Shown here: one piece after another, positions 7,349-16,215 of the stretch | Numbering within the stretch: position 1 is the first letter of the stretch | Layout: every line of letters begins with the position of its first letter | Assembly (NCBI RefSeq): GCF_017744045.1 | Contig: NZ_JAGHRD010000006.1 | Source of the DNA: Pelagimonas sp017744045 | GTDB taxonomy: Bacteria > Pseudomonadota > Alphaproteobacteria > Rhodobacterales > Rhodobacteraceae | Direction: 5' to 3' (one strand) | Length of the DNA stretch: 64,000 nt | Made by a program: the position numbers and the translations under genes | Notes under the pieces: generated by a model | The model's database searches: none | What the model was told of the DNA's origin: nothing | Seen by the model: the letters and a program-made list of their open reading frames with translations, nothing else

Positions 7349-8934
7349 CCCTTCTCGATGTCAAAAACCTGAAGGTGAGCTTTACCCAGGACGGCAAGAC
7401 CAATGTCGCCGTCAAGGGCGTGTCGTTTCAGATTGCCAAGGGCGAGACCTTGGCGCTGGTCGGGGAATCCGGGTCGGGCAAATCCGTTTCGGCCCTGTCC
7501 ACCGTGTCGCTGTTGGGCGACAGTGCCCATGTCGAAGGCTCGGTCCTCTATGAAGGGCAAGAGATGATCGGGGCTGATAAGAAGCGGCTGCATGACGTGC
7601 GCGGCAACGATATCAGCTTTATCTTCCAAGAGCCGATGACCTCGCTCAACCCGCTGCACACGCTGGAAAAACAGCTGGCCGAAAGCATCACCCTGCATCA
7701 GGGCCTGAGCGGAGCCAAAGCGCGCGAGCGTATTCTGGAACTGCTGCACAAGGTCGGCATTCGTGACCCGGAAAAGCGGCTGGGATCATACCCGCATCAG
7801 CTATCTGGCGGGCAACGCCAGCGCGTCATGATCGCCATGGCGCTGGCCAACAAACCCGATCTGCTGATCGCGGATGAACCCACCACCGCGCTGGATGTGA
7901 CCATTCAGGCGCAGATCCTTGATCTTTTGGCCGAGCTGAAAGAATCCGAGGATATGAGCCTGCTGTTCATCACCCATGATCTTGGCATCGTGCGCAAAAT
8001 CGCTGATCGCGTCTGTGTGATGAAAAGCGGTGAGATTGTCGAACAAGGCCCCACCAAAGCGCTGTTTGACAACCCGCAGCACCCCTATACGCAGATGCTG
8101 CTGTCGGCCGAAAGCACTGGCGGACCGGAACCTGTGGCCGAGAATGCCGAGGAAATTGCCAGCACCGAAAACCTCAAGATCTGGTTCCCGATCCAGACCG
8201 GGCTGTTCAAGCGCACCACGGGTTATGTGAAGGCGGTGAATGACGCCTCAATCTCGCTACGCGCGGGGGAGACCTTGGGCATTGTGGGGGAATCCGGTTC
8301 GGGCAAGACGACGCTGGCGCTGGCCATCATGCGGCTGATCCAGTCGCAGGGCGGCATCACCTATCGCGGTGAGGATGTGCGCAGCTGGTCGGTGCGCGAA
8401 TTGCGCCGCTTGCGGTCAGAAATTCAGATCGTGTTTCAGGATCCCTTTGGATCACTCTCGCCACGCATGACCTGCGAACAGATCATTGCCGAGGGGCTGG
8501 GCGTGCATGGTGCGCCCGAAGGCCTGTCGCATCATGATATGGTGCGCGAGGTGATGGAGGAGGTCGGGCTCGACCCGGACACCATGCACCGCTATCCGCA
8601 TGAATTTTCCGGCGGTCAAAGGCAGCGGATTGCCATCGCCCGCGCCATGGTGCTGCGCCCGCGTCTTGTGGTTCTGGATGAGCCAACCTCGGCGCTGGAC
8701 AAGACCGTGCAGGTGCAGATTGTCGATCTGCTGCGCGATTTGCAGCGCAAATATGACCTGGCCTATCTGTTCATCAGCCATGACCTGAAGGTTGTGCGCG
8801 CCATGAGCCACAAGGTCATGGTGATGAAACAGGGGGATGTGGTCGAGGTCGGGACCTCGGACCAGATCTTTGATGCGCCGCAGAATGAATACACCAAGGC
8901 GCTGTTACACGCGGCTTTCGACCTTGCGGTTTAG
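7345..8934 (+). CDS. yejF: ABC transporter ATP-binding protein, two fused ABC domains, YejF type
   Basis: The 529-residue protein carries two complete nucleotide-binding domains in tandem. Both have Walker A GESGSGKS/T, a LSGGQ or FSGGQ signature followed by RQR, and Walker B LLIADEP / LVVLDEP. The fused arrangement is typical of YejF and of OppD-OppF-like fusions. It energises uptake through YejB/YejE. The 3' end overlaps the convergent EamA gene by 30 bp, so no separate terminator fits between them. Confidence 0.93.
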   Translation: MTLLDVKNLKVSFTQDGKTNVAVKGVSFQIAKGETLALVGESGSGKSVSALSTVSLLGDSAHVEGSVLYEGQEMIGADKKRLHDVRGNDISFIFQEPMTSLNPLHTLEKQLAESITLHQGLSGAKARERILELLHKVGIRDPEKRLGSYPHQLSGGQRQRVMIAMALANKPDLLIADEPTTALDVTIQAQILDLLAELKESEDMSLLFITHDLGIVRKIADRVCVMKSGEIVEQGPTKALFDNPQHPYTQMLLSAESTGGPEPVAENAEEIASTENLKIWFPIQTGLFKRTTGYVKAVNDASISLRAGETLGIVGESGSGKTTLALAIMRLIQSQGGITYRGEDVRSWSVRELRRLRSEIQIVFQDPFGSLSPRMTCEQIIAEGLGVHGAPEGLSHHDMVREVMEEVGLDPDTMHRYPHEFSGGQRQRIAIARAMVLRPRLVVLDEPTSALDKTVQVQIVDLLRDLQRKYDLAYLFISHDLKVVRAMSHKVMVMKQGDVVEVGTSDQIFDAPQNEYTKALLHAAFDLAV

Positions 8935-9795
8935 GACCGGGCGGGGCGGCGTGTTTGCCGCCCGTTGAGCCGCCCAGATTGAGGCGAGGATTATGGCGGC
9001 ACCGGTTATTTGAACCGGGCTTAGGGCTTGGTTCAGGATGATCCAGCCGAGCAGAACCGCGCTAAGCGGGCTGAGGAAACCAAGGCTTGAGATCGTCGCC
9101 GGACCAAGCCGGGCGAGACCGCGAAAGAACAGCACATAGGTCAGGGCCGCGCCGATCACGCTGAGCCAGATCAGGCCAAGCAGGGCTGTGCCGTCAATTT
9201 GGGGCAGTTCCGGGCGGCTGATCCAGGCCATGGGCAGCAGCAGGAGCCCTCCGGCGGTCAATTGCCAGGCGGCAAAGGTCAGCGGCGGCACCGGCGGTTG
9301 CCAGCGGCGCGACAGCACGGTGCCAAGCGCCATGGAGCCCGCGCCGATTAATGCGGCCAAGAGCCCGATGGCGTCCAGTTGCGCATCCGGCCCAAGGATC
9401 AACAAGGCGACCCCGCCAATCCCGGCCAGGGCGGCCAGAATCGCGGCCAGTCGCATCTCGGCCCCCAGCAAGAGATGCGCCAGTACCAAAACCAAGAGCG
9501 GCTGAACCGCGCCCAAAGTCGCCGCGACCCCGCCGGGCAGGCGATAGGCGGCCACGAACAACGCCGCCCAGAAGATGGCAAAGTTCAACCCACCCAGAAT
9601 GATCACCCGCCCCCACCAGGCCCGTTCGGGAAATTGCCGTGTGATGACCAGCAAAAGCACCCCCGCAGGGAGCGCGCGCAAAAAGCCGACCCAGAACGGG
9701 TCAAAGCCCGGCAAGGCCTCGGTCGAGACGATATAGGACGACCCCCAGATGATGGGGGCCAGGGCGGTGAGGAAAAGGTCGGTTTGGCGGGACAT
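8905..9795 (-). CDS. EamA/DMT-family transporter (drug/metabolite exporter)
   Basis: The 296-residue protein has about ten predicted membrane helices and two EamA repeats. The opening LFLTALAPIIWGSSYIV and the internal GASSMALG/GAALTYVLFF-like segments are typical. The ATG at 9795 is chosen because a longer reading would run through operator copies upstream. It is divergent from a marR gene and is very probably its target, as exporters next to MarR genes usually are. The substrate is unknown; amino acids, metabolites or drugs are possible. The 3' end overlaps yejF by 30 bp on the other strand. Confidence 0.88.
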   Translation of the reverse strand: MSRQTDLFLTALAPIIWGSSYIVSTEALPGFDPFWVGFLRALPAGVLLLVITRQFPERAWWGRVIILGGLNFAIFWAALFVAAYRLPGGVAATLGAVQPLLVLVLAHLLLGAEMRLAAILAALAGIGGVALLILGPDAQLDAIGLLAALIGAGSMALGTVLSRRWQPPVPPLTFAAWQLTAGGLLLLPMAWISRPELPQIDGTALLGLIWLSVIGAALTYVLFFRGLARLGPATISSLGFLSPLSAVLLGWIILNQALSPVQITGAAIILASIWAAQRAANTPPRPVLNRKVESRV

Positions 9796-9804
9796 GGCAA
9801 ATAC

Positions 9805-9816
9805 CTTGATGTCGAG
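9805..9816. promoter_or_regulatory. MarR-type operator, copy 1 (CTTGATGTCGAG)
   Basis: This degenerate 12-bp palindrome begins 10 bp upstream of the EamA start codon. It is related to the perfect site CTTGACGTCAAG found further right in the same spacer. Confidence 0.55.
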
Positions 9817-9821
9817 ATTTA

Positions 9822-9839
9822 TATCTTGACGTGAAGATA
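9822..9839. promoter_or_regulatory. MarR-type operator, copy 2 (core CTTGACGTGAAG)
   Basis: This 18-bp imperfect palindrome (arms TATCTTGAC and GTGAAGATA, one mismatch) is centred 20 bp from copy 1 and 26 bp from copy 3. Confidence 0.65.
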
Positions 9840-9847
9840 GGTGCAAA

Positions 9848-9865
9848 AAGCTTGACGTCAAGCTT
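9848..9865. promoter_or_regulatory. MarR-type operator, copy 3, perfect 18-bp palindrome
   Basis: AAGCTTGACGTCAAGCTT is a perfect 18-bp palindrome ending 21 bp before the marR start. Together with the two weaker copies it fills the divergent spacer, which suggests cooperative repression of both genes and autoregulation. Confidence 0.8.
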
Positions 9866-9886
9866 GTTTCTTTTCACATACGGATC

Positions 9887-10378
9887 ATGGACCATGTCGA
9901 CAAAATCACCGCGCAATGGAATGCCGCCCGCCCGGATCTGGATGTGGGGCCCATGGGCCCCATCGGGCGCATGGCGCGCCTGTCACAGCATCTGCATGTG
10001 GGTCATGCAGCGCTGTTTGCGAAACACGGGTTGAACAATGCCAGCTTTGACGTGCTGGCGACCTTGCGCCGCGCGGGCGCGCCCTATGCGCTGACGCCCA
10101 AAGCACTTCTGGCGCAGACCATGGTGACCTCGGGTACCATGACCAACCGGCTGGATCGCCTGGAACAGGCCGGTTTGATCACCCGCAACCCCGACCCCAA
10201 TGACGGGCGCGGCTTTCTGGTGCAATTGACGGATCACGGCTTTGACGTGATCGAACAAGCGGTGAGCGCGCATGTCGCCAATCAGGCGCAGATGATCAGC
10301 GCACTGACGTGCGAAGAGCGAGAGCTGCTAAATACGCTGCTCAAGAAGTGGCTTGGCGGGTTTGAGACCGCTGAGTGA
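9887..10378 (+). CDS. MarR-family transcriptional regulator
   Basis: The 163-residue protein has a winged helix. LLAQTMVTSGTMTNRLDRLEQAGLI (about 77-101) is the recognition segment, and NPDPNDGRGFLVQLTDHG is the wing, as in MarR proteins. It is divergent from the EamA exporter, and three palindromes lie in the spacer. It probably represses both genes until a ligand binds. The ligand is not evident. The Shine-Dalgarno sequence is weak. Confidence 0.9.
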   Translation: MDHVDKITAQWNAARPDLDVGPMGPIGRMARLSQHLHVGHAALFAKHGLNNASFDVLATLRRAGAPYALTPKALLAQTMVTSGTMTNRLDRLEQAGLITRNPDPNDGRGFLVQLTDHGFDVIEQAVSAHVANQAQMISALTCEERELLNTLLKKWLGGFETAE

Positions 10379-10408
10379 GCGCCGTTTCGCGTTGAAAACG
10401 TCCCGCCC

Positions 10409-11764
10409 CTAAATCGCCGAGCTATGCCCCGCCTTGGACAGGTCATAGGCGTCGAAACTGCGGGCAATCAGGCGGGTCAGCGGACGCCCCTCTTTCGGGA
10501 TGAACAACCCGGTCTCATCAACGCGCAGAATGTTCTCAAACTGCGCATTGGCGGCCCGAAACATATCCATCAGCTTGCCCTGAGGGATGCCGAAATCGCG
10601 GGTGATCTCCTGCGCATCAATGGCGAAATCACACATGATGGCCTCGATCAGACGCGCGCGCAGCTTGTCCTCTTCGCTAAAGGCATGACCGCGCGAGGTG
10701 GAAAAACTGCCCTCGCGGATCTTGCCGGTATGGGCCGAGGTTGACGGCGCATTCTGGGCAAACCCTTGCGGGAATTTGGAAATCGAAGAAGCCCCAAGCC
10801 CGATCAGCACATCAGCCGTGTCATCGGTATAGCCCTGGAAATTCCGCCGCAGTCGCCCGGTTTTCTGAGCAATCGCCAGACCATCGGATTTGGTGGCAAA
10901 ATGGTCGATGCCGATTTCCTGGTAGCTGTCCCACATGAACAAGCGGCGCGCGGTTTCAAACAGGGCCAGCCGTTCATCGGGTGTCGGCAACGCATCTGAC
11001 GGGATCAGCTGCTGGCGCTTGGCCATCCAAGGCACATGCGCATAGCCATAGAGTGCCACGCGGTCCGGCGAAAAGCTGAGCAGCTTTTGCACTGTTTCGG
11101 TGATCTTGGCCTTGGTCTGGTGCGGCAAACCAAAGAGGATGTCGGCATTCAGGCTGGCCACCCCGGTGGCGCGGATCATTTCGACCGCCTGTTTGGTCAA
11201 CTCAAACCCTTGCGGGCGGCCAATGGTGTCCTGGATCTGCTCGTCAAAATCCTGCACCCCGATCGAGGCGCGATTCATCCCGCCCGCAGCCAGCGCCTTG
11301 AGCCGGTCTTCGTCGATCTCATTCGGATCAATCTCGACCGAAAACTCGGCATTATCGGCAAAATCCGCCGTTTCACGAATGGCCGCGATCAGCCGGGTCA
11401 TCATGTCTGGCGACAAGAGCGTCGGCGTCCCCCCGCCCCAATGCAGGCGCGACAGCTTGACGCCCCTGGGCAGGTGTTTGCGCAGCATCTTGAGCTCGTC
11501 AATCAGCGTGCCAACATAGGCCTCAACCGGTGAAAGCGTCGACGTGCCTTGTGTCCGGCAAGCGCAGAACCAACACAGCCTGCGGCAAAAGGGAACATGC
11601 AAATAGAGCGATACCTCCCCATATTCTGGAACAGATTCGATCCAGTTCGTGAATGTATCCGGCCCGACGCCACCGGCGAAATGCGGGGCAGTTGGGTAAG
11701 AGGTATATCGGGGCACTTTTGCGTCAAAGAGACCTAAACGTGCAAGTTGTGTTCTGTCCACCAT
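10409..11764 (-). CDS. hemN: Oxygen-independent coproporphyrinogen III oxidase
   Basis: This 451-residue radical SAM enzyme forms protoporphyrinogen IX under low oxygen. The N-terminus KVPRYTSYPTAPHF is diagnostic. The 4Fe-4S ligands are in CRRLCWFC (about residues 59-66), preceded by YLHVPF. HWGGGTPT follows, and the HemN C-terminal domain closes the protein. The gene is divergent from fnrL with an FNR box between them, centred about 42 bp from this start codon. There is no clear Shine-Dalgarno sequence, and an activator at -41.5 would place transcription at or just before the ATG. It fits a microaerobic heme supply for the cbb3 oxidase genes next door. Confidence 0.95.
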   Translation of the reverse strand: MVDRTQLARLGLFDAKVPRYTSYPTAPHFAGGVGPDTFTNWIESVPEYGEVSLYLHVPFCRRLCWFCACRTQGTSTLSPVEAYVGTLIDELKMLRKHLPRGVKLSRLHWGGGTPTLLSPDMMTRLIAAIRETADFADNAEFSVEIDPNEIDEDRLKALAAGGMNRASIGVQDFDEQIQDTIGRPQGFELTKQAVEMIRATGVASLNADILFGLPHQTKAKITETVQKLLSFSPDRVALYGYAHVPWMAKRQQLIPSDALPTPDERLALFETARRLFMWDSYQEIGIDHFATKSDGLAIAQKTGRLRRNFQGYTDDTADVLIGLGASSISKFPQGFAQNAPSTSAHTGKIREGSFSTSRGHAFSEEDKLRARLIEAIMCDFAIDAQEITRDFGIPQGKLMDMFRAANAQFENILRVDETGLFIPKEGRPLTRLIARSFDAYDLSKAGHSSAI

Positions 11765-11799
11765 GGGCGTAGAGTTATGGATGTTGGGGGAGCGCGACC

Positions 11800-11813
11800 T
11801 TGACCCAGATCAA
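11800..11813. promoter_or_regulatory. FNR box (TTGACCCAGATCAA) between hemN and fnrL
   Basis: The site matches the FNR/FnrL consensus TTGAY-N4-RTCAA. It is centred about 42 bp upstream of hemN, suited to class II activation. It lies only 9 bp before the fnrL start codon, where binding would more likely repress fnrL (autocontrol). Confidence 0.85.
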
Positions 11814-11822
11814 TATGGGACC

Positions 11823-12575
11823 ATGCCAATGGTGAATAAACGAAGCCTCGCAGTTCTGCAGGAATGTGAAGACTGCCCGATCAAGCACCGCGCCGTTTGT
11901 GCGCGCTGCGAAGATGATGAGCTTCAACAGCTTGAAGAGATTAAGTATTATCGCAAGTTCGAAGCCGGGCAGACCATTATCTGGTCCGGTGACCGTATGG
12001 ATTTTGTCGGTTCCGTCGTTTCTGGCATCGCAACGCTGACCCAGACCATGGAAGACGGGCGCACCCAGATGGTGGGCCTTTTGTTGCCATCGGATTTTGT
12101 CGGCCGTCCGGGCCGGGGCGCGGCGGCCTATGACGTGGTGGCGACCACCGATCTGGTCATGTGCTGCTTTCGCAAAGCCCCGTTTGAGGACCTGATGGTC
12201 AAGACCCCGCACATCGCCCAGCGCCTGCTGGAAATGACTCTGGACGAGCTGGATGCGGCGCGGGAATGGATGCTGGTTCTGGGTCGCAAGACGGCGCGTG
12301 AAAAGATCGCTTCGCTCTTGTCGATCATCGCGCGACGCAATGCCACGCTGCACCTGTCCACAACCGATGGACCGCTGGTCTTTGACCTGCCACTGACCCG
12401 CGAGGCGATGGCTGACTATCTTGGCTTGACCCTGGAAACCGTGAGCCGCCAGATTTCGGCGTTGAAACGGGACGGGGTGATCGTGCTTGAGGGCAAGCGT
12501 CACGTGACCATTCCCGATATGTCTCGGCTGATGGATGAGGCCGGGGATGACGCGGATGGGGGCGTTTTTGCCTGA
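11823..12575 (+). CDS. fnrL: FnrL, oxygen-sensing Crp/Fnr-family regulator
   Basis: The 250-residue global regulator activates microaerobic genes through an oxygen-labile 4Fe-4S cluster. The N-terminal cysteines are in CEDCPIKHRAVCARC (about 15-29), and a further CC pair is in the sensory domain (VMCCFRKAPF). The C-terminal HTH contains ADYLGLTLETVSRQISALKRDG, with the E..SR DNA-contact pattern of FNR proteins. The ATG at 11823 (or 11829, with GGGA at a better distance) is preferred over the ATG at 11763, because the earlier reading would run through the FNR box. Targets visible here are hemN, usp, ccoNOQP and ccoGHIS. Confidence 0.93.
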   Translation: MPMVNKRSLAVLQECEDCPIKHRAVCARCEDDELQQLEEIKYYRKFEAGQTIIWSGDRMDFVGSVVSGIATLTQTMEDGRTQMVGLLLPSDFVGRPGRGAAAYDVVATTDLVMCCFRKAPFEDLMVKTPHIAQRLLEMTLDELDAAREWMLVLGRKTAREKIASLLSIIARRNATLHLSTTDGPLVFDLPLTREAMADYLGLTLETVSRQISALKRDGVIVLEGKRHVTIPDMSRLMDEAGDDADGGVFA

Positions 12576-13473
12576 GCAACTGCCCTTTGCGACTTGCGAT
12601 GTGTTCACCACCGAACGGTTCACCGGCAACCCGCTGGCGATTGTGCGCGGGGCCGATGGGCTGAGCACAGAGGCGATGCAGACCATCGCGCGCGAGTTCA
12701 ACCTGTCCGAGACCATCTTTGTGCAAACACCGGATGACCCGGCCCATAGCGCCAAGGTGCGGATTTTCTTTCCCACCGACGAGATCCCCTTTGCCGGGCA
12801 TCCCACCATTGGCTGCGCCATCCATCTCGCCTTGGAAACCGTGCCAGAGGGGGATTTTGAGACCAAGATCACGCTAGAGGAACAGGCGGGGCTGGTGCCG
12901 GTGCGTGTCTGGCGTCAGGCGGGCCATATGCAGGCGGAATTTCAGGCCCCGATTGTGCCTTTTGCCGCCAGCGAGGGCCGCGCGCCCGAGGCCAGGGATT
13001 TGGCAGCGGCTCTGGATTTGTCCGAGGAACAGATCGGCATGAGCGACCATGCCCCCGGTGTGTTCGAAGGGGGCCCGCGGTTCATGTATGTGCCGGTGCG
13101 CGATCTCGAGGCTCTGGCACAAGCGCGCCCCATCGAACCGGCATGGAGCACGGCGATTGCAGCGGGCGCGGTGGACAATGCCTATGTCTATGCGGCGGTT
13201 GATGGTGGCTATCAGGCGCGGATGTTCTCGCCCACGGCCGGCATCCTCGAGGATCCGGCCACCGGATCGGCCAGCGCGATTCTGGCGGCGCAATTGCAGG
13301 CAAATGGCGCGCTGGCAGAGGGCGAAACCGCCCTCACCCTGCGCCAAGGTGTGGAAATGGGCCGCCCGAGCAAGATCGGCTTTCGCGCCATCACCAAAGG
13401 TGGCGCGCTTCAGGCCGTTTACATCTCGGGCTCAGCCGTCCCGGTCAGCACCGGAACGATCACCCTGCCCTAA
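12556..13473 (+). CDS. PhzF-family isomerase/epimerase
   Basis: The roughly 305-residue protein opens with CDVFTTERFTGNPLAIV, with the conserved GNP and the FNLSETIFV segment carrying the catalytic Glu of PhzF folds. FPTDEIPFAGHPTIG and EDPATGSASAI are the other family signatures. The fold isomerises dihydroanthranilate-like substrates in PhzF proper, but most relatives have unknown substrates and no phenazine genes are nearby. It starts inside the 3' end of fnrL (20-bp overlap), so it is probably cotranscribed. Upstream ATGs at 12535 and 12547 are alternatives. Confidence 0.85.
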   Translation: MGAFLPEQLPFATCDVFTTERFTGNPLAIVRGADGLSTEAMQTIAREFNLSETIFVQTPDDPAHSAKVRIFFPTDEIPFAGHPTIGCAIHLALETVPEGDFETKITLEEQAGLVPVRVWRQAGHMQAEFQAPIVPFAASEGRAPEARDLAAALDLSEEQIGMSDHAPGVFEGGPRFMYVPVRDLEALAQARPIEPAWSTAIAAGAVDNAYVYAAVDGGYQARMFSPTAGILEDPATGSASAILAAQLQANGALAEGETALTLRQGVEMGRPSKIGFRAITKGGALQAVYISGSAVPVSTGTITLP

Positions 13474-13478
13474 CAGAA

Positions 13479-13529
13479 CACCATCCTGCGGGATGGTGGG
13501 TGGGGCGATGTGATCAGGGTTTACCCTGA
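13479..13529. terminator. Hairpin pair in the convergent phzF-like/usp spacer
   Basis: The stem CACCATCC / GGATGGTG (13479-13498) is followed by TCAGGGT / ACCCTGA (13514-13529). There is no long T run, so this is only a likely bidirectional stop between convergent genes. Confidence 0.5.
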
Positions 13530-13556
13530 GCACAAGCGTCCCCCCATCCCGCAAAA

Positions 13557-14396
13557 TCAATGCGCCATCAAAGTCGTAACTTCGGTCTGTTCCAGCATGT
13601 TGCGGGTCGCGCCGCCCAGAATGGCCTCGCGGAAGCGCGAATGGCCATAGGCCCCCATCACCACCATATCCGCATTCACATCGCGCACATGGCGCTGCAT
13701 GACATCCGCCACCCGGGGCAGCGTCTTGGACAGCACATCAATCTCGGCCTTCACGCCGTGCCGCGCCAGATATTGAGACAGCATCCCACCGGGATCGGAA
13801 CGGTTCGGCCCGTGCTGTGGAGGATCGATCACAACCACATGCACCGCCTCTGCCTGAACCAGAAACGGCATTGCCGCGCGCACAGCCCGCAACGCCTCGC
13901 TGCTTTCATTCCAGCCAATGACAATGCGTTCGGGAGATTTCGGCGGCTCGACCTCTTCGGGCACCACCAGAACCGGCACCTGCCCCTCGAACAAGGCCCC
14001 CTCCAGGACCGGCTCCAACTCAACCCCGCGACCGGTGCCATAGGGTTTGGGCAAGACGACCAGATCGCTGAACCGCGCCCGCGCCGCCACGTGACGGCCG
14101 ATATCGACCAATTGCGCCACGCCGTCTTCGACCCCCCAACGGGCCTCGGTCTTGGCCAAACGCTCGCGCGCTTGCGCGCCCAGCGCGGTGGCTTCGCCGC
14201 TTGCGCGCGTCAGGGTTTCCTGTAACACCATCGCATTGGCCCCGGCATAGTAATAGCCGGTTTGCGTGCGATCGACGCCAAAGCACATGACATCAAGATG
14301 CGCATCACATCCGGTTGCCACAGCAGCGGCATGGTCTAGGGTCGTTTCTGCCAGCGCCGGGTCGGTGACGACTGTAAATACTGATTTGAAGGCCAT
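13557..14396 (-). CDS. Universal stress protein, tandem UspA domains
   Basis: The 279-residue protein has two UspA-like halves. The second carries VIGWNESSEALRAV and ends VVMGAYGHSRFREAILGG followed by TRNML, the nucleotide-binding G-x2-G-x9-G(S/T) pattern. The SD AGGAGGGG is strong. It is divergent from ccoN, and two FNR boxes lie between them. The proximal box is centred about 62 bp from this start, leaving room for an FnrL-activated promoter. Usp genes beside cco operons are common in this group. The precise role is unknown. Confidence 0.9.
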   Translation of the reverse strand: MAFKSVFTVVTDPALAETTLDHAAAVATGCDAHLDVMCFGVDRTQTGYYYAGANAMVLQETLTRASGEATALGAQARERLAKTEARWGVEDGVAQLVDIGRHVAARARFSDLVVLPKPYGTGRGVELEPVLEGALFEGQVPVLVVPEEVEPPKSPERIVIGWNESSEALRAVRAAMPFLVQAEAVHVVVIDPPQHGPNRSDPGGMLSQYLARHGVKAEIDVLSKTLPRVADVMQRHVRDVNADMVVMGAYGHSRFREAILGGATRNMLEQTEVTTLMAH

Positions 14397-14451
14397 TATC
14401 CCCTCCTGTTCCTAACTCACCCCACGCTAGACCGGCGCGGATGGTCGCACC

Positions 14452-14465
14452 TTGACCCTCGTCAA
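14452..14465. promoter_or_regulatory. FNR box (TTGACCCTCGTCAA), usp/ccoN spacer, copy 1
   Basis: This consensus FNR/FnrL site, centred at 14458.5, would place a class II start near 14417 for the usp gene, leaving a 20-nt leader with its strong SD. It may also contribute to ccoN control. Confidence 0.85.
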
Positions 14466-14483
14466 GGTCAAGCCGCAGATCTA

Positions 14484-14497
14484 TTGATGCAGATCAA
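14484..14497. promoter_or_regulatory. FNR box (TTGATGCAGATCAA), usp/ccoN spacer, copy 2
   Basis: This consensus FNR/FnrL site is centred about 100 bp upstream of ccoN. It is the likely activating site for ccoNOQP. Confidence 0.87.
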
Positions 14498-14590
14498 TGC
14501 CCTCATTTCCCGAAACGTCCAAAACCAAGCCGGTCTAATAACCGCTCGCACGGCTTTGCGAATCGTGCGGGTCAGACGAAGGGACGAATT

Positions 14591-16201
14591 ATGATCAACT
14601 ATCTCAAGCTGATCGTGCTTGGACTGGTTGCGATCTTTGCGATGATCGCCGCCTCCTATGCACGAGATGTGGCTTACCAGGTCCATGCGATCATCATTCT
14701 GGCTGTTGCGGCCGGGATGTTTATCTGGACTCTGCGCCGCACCGATGAACCCGTGGTGGCAACACCACAGAACGAATATATGGACGATGTGATCCGCGCC
14801 GGTGTGATTGCCACAGCCTTCTGGGGTGTGATCGGCTTTGCCGCGGGGACTTTCATCGCCTTCCAACTTGCTTTCCCCGTGCTGAACTTTGATTGGGCGC
14901 AGGGATATGCAAACTTTGGCCGCCTGCGCCCGCTGCATACCAGCGCGGTGATTTTTGCCTTTGGCGGCAACGCTTTGATTGCGACCTCTTTCTATATTGT
15001 CCAGCGCACCAGCGCCGCGCGCCTCTGGGGCGGCAACATGGCTTGGTTCGTATTCTGGGGCTACCAGCTGTTTATCGTGCTGGCGGCAACCGGTTACCTG
15101 CTGGGTGGCACGCAATCCAAGGAATATGCAGAACCCGAATGGTATGTTGACCTGTGGCTGACCATTGTCTGGCTCGCCTACCTGGCGATCTTTGTGGGCA
15201 CCATCGTCAAACGCAAAGAGCCACATATCTACGTGGCAAACTGGTTCTTCCTGTCCTTTATCCTGACCGTCGCAATGCTGCACGTGTTCAACAATCTCAG
15301 CATCCCGGTCTCGATCTGGGGCTCCAAATCGGTTCAGGTCTTCTCGGGCGTACAAGACGCGATGACCCAGTGGTGGTATGGCCACAACGCTGTGGGCTTC
15401 TTCCTGACTGCGGGCTTCCTGGGGATGATGTATTACTTTGTGCCAAAACAGGCCGAACGCCCTGTTTTCAGCTACAAACTGTCGATCATCCACTTCTGGG
15501 CGCTGATCTTCCTGTATATCTGGGCTGGTCCTCACCACTTGCATTACACCGCGCTGCCTGACTGGGCCTCGACCCTTGGCATGGTGTTCTCGGTCATCCT
15601 GTGGATGCCGTCCTGGGGTGGTATGATCAACGGTCTGATGACCCTGTCCGGTGCCTGGGACAAGCTGCGCACCGACCCGGTTATTCGCATGATGGTGATC
15701 TCGATCGGTTTCTACGGCATGTCCACATTCGAGGGTCCGATGATGTCGATCCGCGCCGTGAACAGCCTGAGCCACTATACTGACTGGACCATTGGCCACG
15801 TGCACTCTGGTGCGCTGGGTTGGAACGGCATGATCACCTTTGGTGCGCTGTACTACCTGGTACCGAAGCTGTGGAACCGCGAACGTCTCTATTCGCTGCA
15901 ACTGGTCTCCTGGCACTTCTGGCTCGCCACCATCGGCATCGTTCTTTACGCCGCCTCGATGTGGGTCACCGGTATCATGGAAGGTTTGATGTGGCGCGAA
16001 GTTGACGCCAATGGCTTCCTGGTCTGGAGCTTTGCAGACACTGTTGCTGCGAAACTGCCGATGTATATCGTCCGCGCTTTGGGTGGTGTGATGTTCGTCG
16101 CTGGTGCCGTGATCATGGTCTATAACTTGTGGATGACCGCAAAAGCAGCCCCGGCAGTCGATGCCGAAGCCGCCAATGCGCATGCCACCCCGGCCGAATA
16201 A
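14591..16201 (+). CDS. ccoN: cbb3-type cytochrome c oxidase subunit I
   Basis: The 536-residue catalytic subunit has about 14 membrane helices and holds heme b and the heme b3-CuB centre that reduces oxygen. Typical segments are RLRPLHTSAVIFAFGGNAL (low-spin heme His), WWYGHNAVGFFLT (CuB His plus the cross-linked Tyr) and AGPHHLHYTALPDW (CuB histidines). TIGHVHSGALGWNG carries the heme ligands. It heads ccoNOQP, which gives high-affinity respiration at low oxygen, and two FNR boxes precede it. Confidence 0.97.
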   Translation: MINYLKLIVLGLVAIFAMIAASYARDVAYQVHAIIILAVAAGMFIWTLRRTDEPVVATPQNEYMDDVIRAGVIATAFWGVIGFAAGTFIAFQLAFPVLNFDWAQGYANFGRLRPLHTSAVIFAFGGNALIATSFYIVQRTSAARLWGGNMAWFVFWGYQLFIVLAATGYLLGGTQSKEYAEPEWYVDLWLTIVWLAYLAIFVGTIVKRKEPHIYVANWFFLSFILTVAMLHVFNNLSIPVSIWGSKSVQVFSGVQDAMTQWWYGHNAVGFFLTAGFLGMMYYFVPKQAERPVFSYKLSIIHFWALIFLYIWAGPHHLHYTALPDWASTLGMVFSVILWMPSWGGMINGLMTLSGAWDKLRTDPVIRMMVISIGFYGMSTFEGPMMSIRAVNSLSHYTDWTIGHVHSGALGWNGMITFGALYYLVPKLWNRERLYSLQLVSWHFWLATIGIVLYAASMWVTGIMEGLMWREVDANGFLVWSFADTVAAKLPMYIVRALGGVMFVAGAVIMVYNLWMTAKAAPAVDAEAANAHATPAE

Positions 16202-16215
16202 GGAGGACCGGATAG

